Below, piece by piece: positions 1 to 6,368 of a DNA stretch of 13,371 nt. The notes beneath the pieces were generated by a model. That model did not search any database and was not told the origin of the DNA. It saw only the letters and a list, made by a program, of their open reading frames with translations. Source of the stretch: Anaerolineae bacterium (GTDB taxonomy: Bacteria; Chloroflexota; Anaerolineae; Promineifilales; Promineifilaceae); assembly GCA_028277515.1 (NCBI GenBank), contig JANQGC010000135.1, positions 1-13,371 of the forward strand, written 5' to 3'. Each line of letters begins with the position of its first letter. The first letter of the stretch is position 1. A program made the position numbers and the translations under genes.

Positions 1-1278
1 GTCGATTTCATAGGTCTTGGCCACCGTCTGCCCGGCCGGGGCATTGATCAAATCCCAATGCCAGAGCGTCGGCTCGTTCTGCCACTCCACCGCCCAACCG
101 CTGAAATTGTCGTTCTCCTCATGCCGGGTCACCACCTCCGTGAAGCTGCCGACCACCTGGCCGGAACCGGCTTCATTGGCTACTTCAGGAATCGCCGCCG
201 CAGTCCCCCCCGCCCACAGCCAGAAGACATTGTCATTGACATACATCTGCTCATAACGCGAACCGTCGAATGCCCAGCCGAAGAAGCGCACCTTGTCCGC
301 CGCCTCGAACTGGTTGTTACTGTTTTCGTCGATGAGCTGAAAGGCCACCGGCAGGCCGTCATGCATCATCTCGATGGTCGCCGGGTCAACAGGCAAGGAC
401 AGGCCTTGTGCGGCCAGTTCGGCGCCGCTGACCTCATAGATGCCGTCCCGCTCGACCAGGATCTTGAAGGTGTCTTGGCCGATGGGCAGGTCGGCCGCGG
501 GGACTTGCGGTGCGGACCGGGGCAGGCTGCGCCACGCTTGTGCCTGCTCGAAGTTGAGGATGCGTTCACGCCAAGCGTGGGATTGGCCGTCGATGAGACC
601 GGGAGCGGGGTTGAGGTCCGCCAGCCGGCCGCCGGAGAAGGTGAGCCGGACATCAAGGGTGGCGGCCTGGGTGAGGACCTGCCGCATGGGGTTGTAGGTG
701 ATGGGGAAGAGGTCGAGGCGGACCAGGCGCAGGTCGCGCAGGTACATCACCTCGGAGAGACGGTAGCGTTGTTGGGGGAAGGGGCTGTCCTGCCGGTAGA
801 TGGCCGCATTTTCAACCAGGAGCGGTTGCCCTTCGCTGAGGGTTGCCGGGTCGGCGGAGAGGATGCCCAGGGGGTCGGGCTGGGCTTGCAGTTGCTGCTG
901 GGGAACCGGCTGAACGTCCAGGTCCTTGTGCTGGGAGAGGCCGGAGGATGAGAGGGAGATGGAGACCTCAGCCTCAGGAGGGAGGGCGATGAGGGTGGAG
1001 AAGTAGGGCAAGGCGGGTGCACCTGGCTCCTGGATGGTGTGGTCGAGACCGGGGGCATGGATGTGGCCGTTGAAGTCGATTTGCAGAGGGTGGCCGGCCA
1101 GTTGAAAGTGCAGCCCGGCCGCATCGGTTTGGTGGATCGTTAGGCCCGGTTTTGCTTTTTCTAAAGCTCTTGTTGTTCGGGTTTCGTATGCGGGTAAGAG
1201 GGTGAGGAATAATAAGAGAAACAGGACGGCCAGCCGAGCCAATATAAGCCATTTAGGTTGTTGGAAATATTTTTTCAT
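1..1278 (-). CDS. Peptidase C25 (gingipain-like) secreted protein, N-terminal 426 residues, cut by window edge
   Basis: The minus-strand frame is open from an ATG at 1278 through position 1 with no stop, giving 426 residues. The N-terminus is a signal peptide or anchor: MKK, a positive stretch, then a hydrophobic core at about residues 11-30. Residues about 85-215 resemble the C25 propeptide region, with GAPALPYFSTLIALPP near 86-101 and a YRLS...LRLVRLDLFPITYNP block near 172-197. Residues about 270-290 (FKILVERDGIYEVSGAEL) and about 316-352 (IDENSNNQFEAADKVRFFGWAFDG, then NVFWLW) match the stretch that precedes the catalytic domain in gingipain-like peptidases. The Cys/His dyad would lie beyond the edge, so activity cannot be judged. 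No clear Shine-Dalgarno is visible. A TATAAT lies about 31 bases upstream. The family assignment is from remembered motifs. The start is likely because the signal peptide begins there. Confidence 0.75.
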   Translation of the reverse strand, partial: MKKYFQQPKWLILARLAVLFLLLFLTLLPAYETRTTRALEKAKPGLTIHQTDAAGLHFQLAGHPLQIDFNGHIHAPGLDHTIQEPGAPALPYFSTLIALPPEAEVSISLSSSGLSQHKDLDVQPVPQQQLQAQPDPLGILSADPATLSEGQPLLVENAAIYRQDSPFPQQRYRLSEVMYLRDLRLVRLDLFPITYNPMRQVLTQAATLDVRLTFSGGRLADLNPAPGLIDGQSHAWRERILNFEQAQAWRSLPRSAPQVPAADLPIGQDTFKILVERDGIYEVSGAELAAQGLSLPVDPATIEMMHDGLPVAFQLIDENSNNQFEAADKVRFFGWAFDGSRYEQMYVNDNVFWLWAGGTAAAIPEVANEAGSGQVVGSFTEVVTRHEENDNFSGWAVEWQNEPTLWHWDLINAPAGQTVAKTYEID

Positions 1279-1309
1279 GATTTTTGATTATGAAACCCGG
1301 TTATGGGGA

Positions 1310-1315
1310 ATTATA
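1310..1315 (-). promoter_or_regulatory. Candidate -10 box (TATAAT) for the C25-like gene
   Basis: A perfect TATAAT on the minus strand lies 31 bases before the ATG at 1278, which would give a leader of roughly 25 bases. The position 17 bp upstream reads AATATT, a poor -35, so only the -10 is convincing. Confidence 0.3.
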
Positions 1316-1402
1316 GCGGGAAATTGCTCGATAATATTGATTAATATTTCCTGGTAACAACCGGGTGAATTGGTCTAAGCAAAGCAACTATGTTTTAACA
1401 GT

Positions 1403-1462
1403 TGTCATTTCGAGCAAAGCGAGAAATCTCTCGAGAGATGCCTCGACAAGCTTGACATGACA
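1403..1462. repeat. REP/MITE-like palindromic element, 60 bp
   Basis: The element is bounded by the inverted ends TGTCAT (1403-1408) and ATGACA (1457-1462). It has the CATTTCGAGCAAAGCGAGAAATCTC style of a very common dispersed bacterial repeat. Inside it, ATCTCTCGAGAGAT (1426-1439) is a perfect 14-bp palindrome, and CGACAAGCTTG (1444-1454) is a second near-palindrome. No transposase is present, so if it moves it must do so in trans. Recognition as a dispersed family is from memory; only one copy lies here. Confidence 0.6.
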
Positions 1463-1517
1463 CATGCAACAATACTTTATTGTTTATACTTAGATAGAGA
1501 ATATCAGGCCGCATCTC

Positions 1518-1606
1518 TAATCAAGAAGATTCGACGATAAAATAATAGCTTGTTTTATAATTTTGCCAATATATAAAGCAGAAACGCCGTCTTGATTAAG
1601 ACAGCG
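1518..1606. repeat. Small inverted repeats in the intergenic region
   Basis: TAATCAAGA (1518-1526) is the reverse complement of TCTTGATTA (1590-1598). The second copy is also part of a local hairpin, CGC-c-GTCTT-gatt-AAGAC-a-GCG (1585-1606), with one mismatch. No run of T follows on either strand. The role is unknown: it may be a backup terminator for the ABC operon or part of a degenerate mobile repeat. Nothing protein-coding is supported between 1279 and 1629. Confidence 0.35.
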
Positions 1607-1632
1607 CTTCTACTTAAGGAGAGAAGGAAATG

Positions 1633-1658
1633 AAGAAAATCGTCTGTTATAAGACGAT
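1633..1658 (-). terminator. Rho-independent-type terminator of the ABC exporter operon
   Basis: Read on the minus strand, a perfect 7-bp stem (ATCGTCT/AGACGAT, 1639-1645 with 1652-1658, 6-nt loop) is followed directly by TTTCTT (1638-1633). It lies about 50 bases after the permease stop at 1710, the expected place for the end of the leftward transcript. The stem is short and the T tract is interrupted by a C. Confidence 0.5.
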
Positions 1659-1698
1659 CTGGCAAATCGTTTACCAGAGCGACGATTCGCCAAATCGT
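1654..1698. repeat. Two copies of a 17-bp hairpin repeat just downstream of the permease gene
   Basis: ACGATCTGGCAAATCGT (1654-1670) and ACGATTCGCCAAATCGT (1682-1698) match at 14 of 17 positions. Each folds on itself through ACGAT/ATCGT arms. They can also pair with each other and with the terminator stem at 1639-1658, so several mutually exclusive structures are possible in the 3' end of the ABC operon transcript. Confidence 0.5.
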
Positions 1699-1709
1699 GC
1701 TATAAAGTT

Positions 1710-4115
1710 CTATGAATAGGCCAGACTCTCCTGCACGCTGATTTTAGACGCGCCGCGCGCGGGCAGGGCGCTGGCAACGACGGCCAACAGGGTGATGATC
1801 ACAAACCATAAGATCGCCCCAGTGGGGGTGAAGGTATAGACCAACTGCTGGTTTAGGGCGAAGGACAGGCCCTGCGTGGTAAAGAAATAGGCCACAGGAA
1901 CGCTCAGCGGCAGGGCAATGATCCAGCTTATTAACCCCAGCAGTACCCCCTCGCCGATGAACAGGCGAATGACCTGCCAGGAGGAAGCGCCGATGGCGCG
2001 CATGACACCGATCTCACGCCGCCGCTCCAGGACGCTCAGGGAAAGGATGCCGCTCAAACCAACACCTCCGACCAGAGCGATCACAATGGCCATGACGGCC
2101 AGCAAATTAAGGATAATAGCGAAGCCGTCTCCGGCCTGGGATGTGATGGCGGCGATGGTCTTTTCGCCAAAGGTGCTGTTAGGGTTTACCGTGACTCCAT
2201 CCAATTCAAGGACTGTTTCCAAATTCTCGGCCACGATAGTCTGTGTCGCTTCATCAACAGCCGTGGTTTGCACCCAAATGGTGTTGGTCTCGTTGAAATA
2301 GCGCAAATCATGCTGCAAGGTGCTCAAGGGTAGGTGCATGGAGGTGTTTGTCGCCGGGTCAAACAGCGTGCCCACGATTTCAGCGTCGATAGTTCGGCCG
2401 TTGGTGTCTTCCAATGTAATCACGTCACCAACTACCCATTCCTTCTGGTCGGCAACCTGCTGGCTGACGACCACAGCGTTTGTGTCGAACTCCGTCAGCC
2501 AGCGTCCTGTTTCAATTTGCGGCCGGTAATGATCCGTGTTGGGCGGTTGGCCGAAAAGGGTGATGCGGGCATCGGTCACAGAGGCCTCTTGCTGCGACGC
2601 GATGCGTGCGCTGCCCGGTAAGACCAGCCAGGATTCCACGGCTCCAACCCCGTCGAGGCGGTTGGCAGCCATTTCTACAGCTTCCGTGCGCTGCGGGTCA
2701 GCGAAGGAGAGTGTCGCCTGATAATTATGGATCTTGGCCAGTCTGTTACCGAAGGTGTAGTTGGTTGCATCGTTCACACCAATGACCATCATGAAAATCG
2801 CCCCGGCGACGACGAGGGCAACCTCAATGATTAACACCCGCCGCCGGTTGCGAAAGGTGTTGCCGATAGTCAGCAGAATGGTGTAAGGGATGCGTACGGC
2901 GCGAGCCACCATGCGGTCCAGCGTACCGGCCGAACCATTCAAACCATAGCTGCTGATGGCTTCGCGCACGGTGGTACGCATGCCGGAGATCAAAGGGAAG
3001 AGCGCCGCCAGGAATGGCGCGACCAGGCAGATGACGACCTGCACCATAATAGCTGTCGTGTCAAAACGCACTTCAAAAATCTCCTGGTTAAGAAAGTCGG
3101 CGAAGAAGCCTTGCAGCCCCAAAGCGGCTGCACCGCCGACCGGAATCGAGATAATGGCTGCCAGCAAACCATAACTGACAACCAGGACCAGGTAGCCCCA
3201 GATCACCTGGTGCGAGGTTGCGCCGATTGCTTTCATCGTGCCGATCTGGCTGATTTGCTGGGTGACAATGGCGCTGATGCTGTTATAGACGAGGAAGATG
3301 CCCAGGATGACCACGATAGCGCCCAGCAGGCCGAGTAGCAGGAATAGAGCGTTCAGAATCCCTTCCGCCGGTGAGACATCAGGTGGTACAACCCGTTCCT
3401 GGAATGGGAAAGATAAGCCAACGGAGTCGACGTTGATTTCTTCAAAATACTCTTGCATGGCCAGATCGGTCGCTTCAGCCCGTGCCTGGTCAAATTCAAT
3501 ATCGCGTGTCTGGATGATGTTGTAGGTGTCGATGCCGGTCAGCCGCTCGAAGGTGCGGCCATCGGCGTAGAAATTGTCCTGGAAAACGGGGGTGGGGCCG
3601 ACGGGATCCATCGTGGCCACGACATCGACGGTGCGCGTGCGCTCGCCAACGCGAATTTCGACGGTGTCCCCCTGGAAAACCTGGTCACTGCCTACTGATT
3701 TGGTGCCGATGCCAACGGTGTTGCGCGCCGGCCATTCGCCACCGAGCAGGCCGATCACGTTCATAATCTGCTCGTTGTAATCTTCCCGGCCGTTTAACAC
3801 ACCGGTCTGCCACTCATCATCCCCAGGAAAGCGCCATTCGATGGGAGCGGTTTGCAGCCCTTCATATTCGGCCACGCCTTCGATGCGGCCGACGCGTTCC
3901 AGCTCCGCTTGAGTTAATGGAGGGCTGACACTGAGCCGGATGTGCGCCGGTTCAGCGCGTTGTGATCCGGCCAAAACAGAGTCGGAGATCAGATTTCGAC
4001 CACCGATGACCAATCCGATGCCGATCGCACCCAGGGCGATAACCAGCACCACCTGGATCGTGCGACTCTTATCTTGCCATAAATCGTACCAGACTTTATT
4101 CAACAGGGTGAGCAT
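1710..4115 (-). CDS. ABC exporter permease with two FtsX domains (MacB/LolCE-like)
   Basis: An 801-residue inner-membrane subunit. It has one N-terminal membrane segment (about 20-38) and a first periplasmic MacB_PCD-like domain (about 40-245). A first FtsX domain with three helices (about 255-385) carries the coupling motif QQISQIGTMKAIGATSHQV near 286-304. A fifth helix (about 427-447) precedes a second extracytoplasmic domain (about 450-655). The second FtsX domain (about 665-795) carries ERRREIGVMRAIGASSWQV near 697-715. Type VII ABC systems of this shape move lipoproteins, lipids, peptides or drugs away from the outer membrane leaflet, or transmit signals; the substrate cannot be read here. 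The duplicated layout means one polypeptide may do the work of a LolC/LolE pair. AAGGAAGG lies just before the ATG. The gene follows the ATPase by 44 bp, so one operon is likely. Confidence 0.9.
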   Translation of the reverse strand: MLTLLNKVWYDLWQDKSRTIQVVLVIALGAIGIGLVIGGRNLISDSVLAGSQRAEPAHIRLSVSPPLTQAELERVGRIEGVAEYEGLQTAPIEWRFPGDDEWQTGVLNGREDYNEQIMNVIGLLGGEWPARNTVGIGTKSVGSDQVFQGDTVEIRVGERTRTVDVVATMDPVGPTPVFQDNFYADGRTFERLTGIDTYNIIQTRDIEFDQARAEATDLAMQEYFEEINVDSVGLSFPFQERVVPPDVSPAEGILNALFLLLGLLGAIVVILGIFLVYNSISAIVTQQISQIGTMKAIGATSHQVIWGYLVLVVSYGLLAAIISIPVGGAAALGLQGFFADFLNQEIFEVRFDTTAIMVQVVICLVAPFLAALFPLISGMRTTVREAISSYGLNGSAGTLDRMVARAVRIPYTILLTIGNTFRNRRRVLIIEVALVVAGAIFMMVIGVNDATNYTFGNRLAKIHNYQATLSFADPQRTEAVEMAANRLDGVGAVESWLVLPGSARIASQQEASVTDARITLFGQPPNTDHYRPQIETGRWLTEFDTNAVVVSQQVADQKEWVVGDVITLEDTNGRTIDAEIVGTLFDPATNTSMHLPLSTLQHDLRYFNETNTIWVQTTAVDEATQTIVAENLETVLELDGVTVNPNSTFGEKTIAAITSQAGDGFAIILNLLAVMAIVIALVGGVGLSGILSLSVLERRREIGVMRAIGASSWQVIRLFIGEGVLLGLISWIIALPLSVPVAYFFTTQGLSFALNQQLVYTFTPTGAILWFVIITLLAVVASALPARGASKISVQESLAYS

Positions 4116-4159
4116 AATCCTTCCTTCTCTTGGACCTCAGAAGTTTCCAAAACCTCAAT

Positions 4160-5008
4160 TTACATTGCACCAACTTGAATGCGGTCGTTGTTGGGGAACA
4201 AACGTCCCTTATGAATGCTGTTTTTGCGGTCGTCAACCGGGATTTCTACCAGCTCGCGGGTTTTCTCGGCAACCGGTCGCTTTACCCTGACTATGCTGCG
4301 CGAATCTTGGGCGATGACGCCATTCACGATTTCAATTTTGCGCGGGATGCGGCCGGCCAATTCCTTGTCGTGCGTGACCATGAGCATCGTCTTGCCCTGT
4401 TCTTCAATCAGGCGCATAAACAAGTCAAATACCTGGCCCGCGGTTTTAGCATCAAGATTGCCGGTCGGTTCGTCGGCGATGAGCAGCGGCGGGTCGGTGG
4501 CCAGGGCGCGGGCGATAGCGGCGCGCTGCTGCTGGCCCCCGGAGACCATGCTGGGCAGTTTGTTGGCCTGGTCGGCTAAATCGACCATGTCCAGCAGGCC
4601 CAACGCCCGCTCCCGACGCTCTTTGCGCGAGAATTTGCCGGCGAATTCCATGGGCAGAACGATATTTTGCAGCAAACTCAATGAGGGCAGCATCTGGAAG
4701 AATTGGAAAATGATGCCTACTTCCTGGCCGCGCCATTTGGCTAGTGCGTTCTCGCTCATGGCGTGCACATTTTTCCCATTGACGATTACTTCGCCGGATG
4801 AGGGCCGGTCGATGCCGGTGATCATATTTAAGAGCGTTGATTTGCCGTTGCCGGAGGGACCGACGATGGAGACGAACTCTCCGCGCTGGACGTCCAGCGA
4901 GATGTCATGCAAGATGGTGATCTCGCCGTCGCCAACAGGAAAAGATTTGACGATGTTATTTAACTCGATAATGGTTTGATCTATTTTTCGGCCGTTCATT
5001 TCATTCAT
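4160..5008 (-). CDS. ABC exporter ATPase (LolD/MacB family)
   Basis: A 282-residue cytoplasmic ATPase with every nucleotide-binding motif intact: Walker A GPSGNGKST (50-58), Q-loop Q102, signature SGGQQQR (156-162, usual leading L replaced by V), Walker B LLIADE with PTGNLD (175-186), and switch histidine in VTHD (H213). This motif set is typical of the LolD/MacB/FtsE group that pairs with FtsX-type permeases, and the partner is the next gene downstream. Residues after about 235 form a charged tail of some 45 residues beyond the usual end of the fold. GAGGAAG sits five to six bases before the ATG at 5008, which favours this start over the Met at residue 4. A consensus promoter lies about 40 bases upstream. 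Confidence 0.93.
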   Translation of the reverse strand: MNEMNGRKIDQTIIELNNIVKSFPVGDGEITILHDISLDVQRGEFVSIVGPSGNGKSTLLNMITGIDRPSSGEVIVNGKNVHAMSENALAKWRGQEVGIIFQFFQMLPSLSLLQNIVLPMEFAGKFSRKERRERALGLLDMVDLADQANKLPSMVSGGQQQRAAIARALATDPPLLIADEPTGNLDAKTAGQVFDLFMRLIEEQGKTMLMVTHDKELAGRIPRKIEIVNGVIAQDSRSIVRVKRPVAEKTRELVEIPVDDRKNSIHKGRLFPNNDRIQVGAM

Positions 5009-5049
5009 AATCTTCCTCGTAAATATCTCAATTTTTACTTACAGAGTGC

Positions 5050-5078
5050 ATTATAGACGATTGTAAATAATTTGTCAA
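5050..5078 (-). promoter_or_regulatory. Consensus sigma-70 promoter of the ABC exporter operon
   Basis: On the minus strand, TTGACA (5078-5073), a 17-bp spacer and TATAAT (5055-5050) match the consensus at all twelve positions with ideal spacing. Transcription would begin near 5043, giving a leader of about 35 bases with a good ribosome binding site for the ATPase start at 5008. Confidence 0.8.
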
Positions 5079-5100
5079 GTATTTGTAAATATTTTGTACG
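5062..5100 (-). promoter_or_regulatory. Operator-like array: TT(T/G)ACA repeated at 11-bp spacing
   Basis: Reading the minus strand from 5100, hexamers CGTACA (5100-5095), TTTACA (5089-5084), TTGACA (5078-5073) and TTTACA (5067-5062) begin exactly 11 bases apart, with A/T-rich linkers. The third copy is the -35 box itself and the fourth lies in the promoter spacer. Direct repeats phased on one helical turn are the usual binding pattern of OmpR/PhoB-family response regulators; B. subtilis PhoP uses TT-rich ACA hexamers with about 5-bp gaps. No regulator gene is in the window, so the binder is unknown. A/T-rich sequence could produce this by chance. Confidence 0.45.
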
Positions 5101-5237
5101 AAATTGGCTAAACCCCCTTAATACTGCACAGTTGGGCGGTAATTCATCCACATCATGGGGTGCAGCTGCAAATTGTGTAAAATCGGGGGGTCGATTTGGG
5201 TCGGCCGTCGAATTGCTCAACATGGGAAGGGGGGACT

Positions 5238-5267
5238 TTGGAATATCATAATCAATTCGTTTATAAT
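5238..5267 (+). promoter_or_regulatory. Candidate promoter for the gene remnant and the methyltransferase
   Basis: TTGGAA (5238-5243), an 18-bp spacer and a perfect TATAAT (5262-5267) lie just upstream of the small ORF at 5295. AAGGAG (5272-5277) and a closer AAGGG (5284-5288, six bases from the ATG) follow. Because the methyltransferase at 5539 has no obvious promoter or Shine-Dalgarno of its own, this inherited promoter may drive it. Confidence 0.45.
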
Positions 5268-5294
5268 GGTAAAGGAGACAAATAAGGGTCGAAT

Positions 5295-5474
5295 ATGGAA
5301 ACAATGCAAGTCAATATTCCGCGAGAGTCACTGATAGAAACGGTAGAGCAATTAAGCAGTGAGGATCTAGCCGCCTTCGTCAATGATGTGTTGGAGTTGA
5401 AAGCGCGGCGCAGCGCACCCAGTGTTAGCATCGAAGAGGAAGAACTGCTCGGCACAACGTCGCCGCGTCATTGA
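5295..5474 (+). pseudogene. Truncated antitoxin-like small protein gene (59 codons, frameshifted end)
   Basis: The ORF begins METMQVNIPRESLIETVEQL, continues LSSEDLAAFVNDVLELKARRSAP and reaches SIEEEELL at about residue 51, then ends in unrelated GTTSPRH. The first 51 residues resemble the start of a roughly 100-130-residue family common in Cyanobacteria and Chloroflexota (PxxxLxxAVEQLxxxELxxFVxxVLxLxAxR, then LSxxExELL...IN). That family is often treated as antitoxin-like or as a partner of HNH genes. The expected C-terminal half is absent. Instead the reading runs into HNH-like sequence in another frame at about 5455. A short product could still be made, since promoter, ribosome binding site and stop are present. 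Family recognition is from memory. Confidence 0.55.
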
Positions 5475-5535
5475 ACGTGCCCGAAGCGTTTGCGAATATT
5501 GTTACAGTCAAATAGCCTATAGTCCTGATAGATAA
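5455..5535 (+). pseudogene. HNH endonuclease N-terminal fragment
   Basis: In the frame +1 to the preceding ORF, 5455-5532 reads RRRVIERARSVCEYC followed by YSQIAYSPD, then a stop at 5533. The pattern R..V..RA...CEYC......sP is the N-terminal zinc-knuckle start of small HNH nucleases, which normally continue into a DHI.P...GG core. That core is missing, as is any start codon. The fragment is about 25 codons, directly followed by the methyltransferase ATG at 5539. With the adjoining antitoxin-like fragment it suggests a former two-gene unit collapsed by two deletions. Confidence 0.55.
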
Positions 5536-5538
5536 AAT

Positions 5539-6306
5539 ATGAAAGAATTTGGAGCTGAAACTTTCGGCCGTTTGTATGCCGAAGGATATGACGGTATGTA
5601 TGAGAAGGGGATGGAGCAGGAAACGGCCGATTCCGTGACCGCCCTGGCTGAACTGGCCAATGGGGGCAAGGTCCTGGAACTGGCAATCGGTACGGGACGG
5701 GTAGCGCTTCCCCTGGCAGCGACCGGGCTGGAGGTTCATGGCATAGAAGCCTCTGAGTTGATGGTTGCACAAATGCGCGCGAAACCGGGCGGGGAGAAGA
5801 TTCCGGTGACCATCGGCGATATGGCTGATACGCGCTTAAAAGAGACCTTCGACCTGGTCTACCTGGTGTTTAATACAATCGTCAACCTGACTACCCAGGA
5901 GGCGCAGGTGCGCTGTTTCCGGAATGCGGCACGCCATCTGAACCCGGGCGGTTTGTTCGTTGTGGAAGTGATCGTGCCTGACCTGTCCGATTTCAAAGAT
6001 GGGCAGCGGATGAAAGGCTCCTGGGCCAGGATCGATTCCGCGCGCTTTGAAATCGCCATACACGATGCTGTAGCCCAAACCATCGCCTTCCAGCGCATCC
6101 TGATCGACGATGAGGGTACACGCATCAATCCCTTTTTCATGCGCTATATCTGGCCTTCGGAAATGGACCTGATGGCCCAACTGGCCGGCTTGCAGCGCCG
6201 GCAGCGCTGGGCGTGGTGGGATCGCTCGCCGTTCACGGCCGAAAGCAAGAGTCATGTGTCGGTGTATGAGGGGAGTGGCGAGAAGCGAGTGGCGAGTGGC
6301 GAGTAG
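5539..6306 (+). CDS. Class I SAM-dependent methyltransferase
   Basis: A 255-residue soluble protein with a Rossmann-type methyltransferase core. Motif I is KVLELAIGTGRVALPLA (44-60). The acidic end of strand 2 is HGIEAS (67-72, E70). GDMAD lies at 93-97, the FDLVYLVFNTI strand 4 region at 104-114 and LNPGGLFVVEV, the post-motif III block, at 134-144. The N-terminal FGAETFGRLYAEGYDGMYE is typical of Methyltransf_25-like enzymes. The acceptor is unknown. The end is odd: after SVYE (244) the last 11 residues are encoded by a 7-bp tandem repeat that also supplies the stop. No Shine-Dalgarno precedes the ATG, which follows the HNH fragment by three bases, so translation coupling or a leaderless start is possible. 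Convergent with the next gene, 61 bp apart. Confidence 0.85.
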   Translation: MKEFGAETFGRLYAEGYDGMYEKGMEQETADSVTALAELANGGKVLELAIGTGRVALPLAATGLEVHGIEASELMVAQMRAKPGGEKIPVTIGDMADTRLKETFDLVYLVFNTIVNLTTQEAQVRCFRNAARHLNPGGLFVVEVIVPDLSDFKDGQRMKGSWARIDSARFEIAIHDAVAQTIAFQRILIDDEGTRINPFFMRYIWPSEMDLMAQLAGLQRRQRWAWWDRSPFTAESKSHVSVYEGSGEKRVASGE

Positions 6307-6307
6307 C
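6273..6307 (+). repeat. Five tandem copies of a GAGTGGC heptamer overlapping the methyltransferase stop
   Basis: GAGTGGC (6273), GAGAAGC (6280), GAGTGGC (6287), GAGTGGC (6294) and GAGTAGC (6301) are consecutive 7-bp units. A further partial copy (GTGGCGAGTAG) lies at 6350-6360. Since 7 is not a multiple of 3, each added or lost unit shifts the reading frame. The stop codon TAG (6304-6306) comes from the last, diverged unit. Confidence 0.8.
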
Positions 6308-6341
6308 GGGGGGGGTCCTTCGACAGGATCAGGATAATCTG

Positions 6342-6368
6342 GGTGACAGGTGGCGAGTAGGGGTCACC
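6342..6368. other. Inverted repeat between convergent genes
   Basis: GGTGAC (6342-6347) and GTCACC (6363-6368) form a 6-bp stem around a 15-nt loop that holds the stray heptamer copy. It lies between two convergent stop codons and could act as a weak two-way terminator, but neither strand has a convincing T run. Just upstream, CCTTCGACAGGATCAGG (6317-6333) resembles a fragment of the common CCTTCGACAAGCTCAGG dispersed repeat. Confidence 0.35.

Noticed and set aside
58..951. A 297-codon plus-strand ORF at the left edge, with others nested around it
   Set aside because: It is antisense to the C25-like frame, which is open over the full 1278 bases and has a signal peptide and recognisable family motifs. 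The plus-strand product has none.
1279..1709. Searched for a small RNA, riboswitch or CRISPR in the longest gap
   Set aside because: Only short inverted repeats, one REP/MITE-like unit and the ABC terminator region are visible. There are no regularly spaced direct repeats and no riboswitch core that I can recognise.
4215..4979. A 254-codon plus-strand ORF inside the ABC ATPase
   Set aside because: It mirrors the ATPase codons. The opposite strand encodes every ABC motif in order.
5161..5170. Perfect palindrome TGCAGCTGCA between the two promoters
   Set aside because: It is an isolated 10-bp palindrome with no second copy and no clear relation to either promoter, and is expected by chance at this scale.
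5035..5304. An 89-codon minus-strand ORF between the ABC operon and the gene remnant
   Set aside because: It overlaps the consensus ABC promoter and operator-like repeats and the opposite-strand remnant. The product resembles nothing and has no ribosome binding site.
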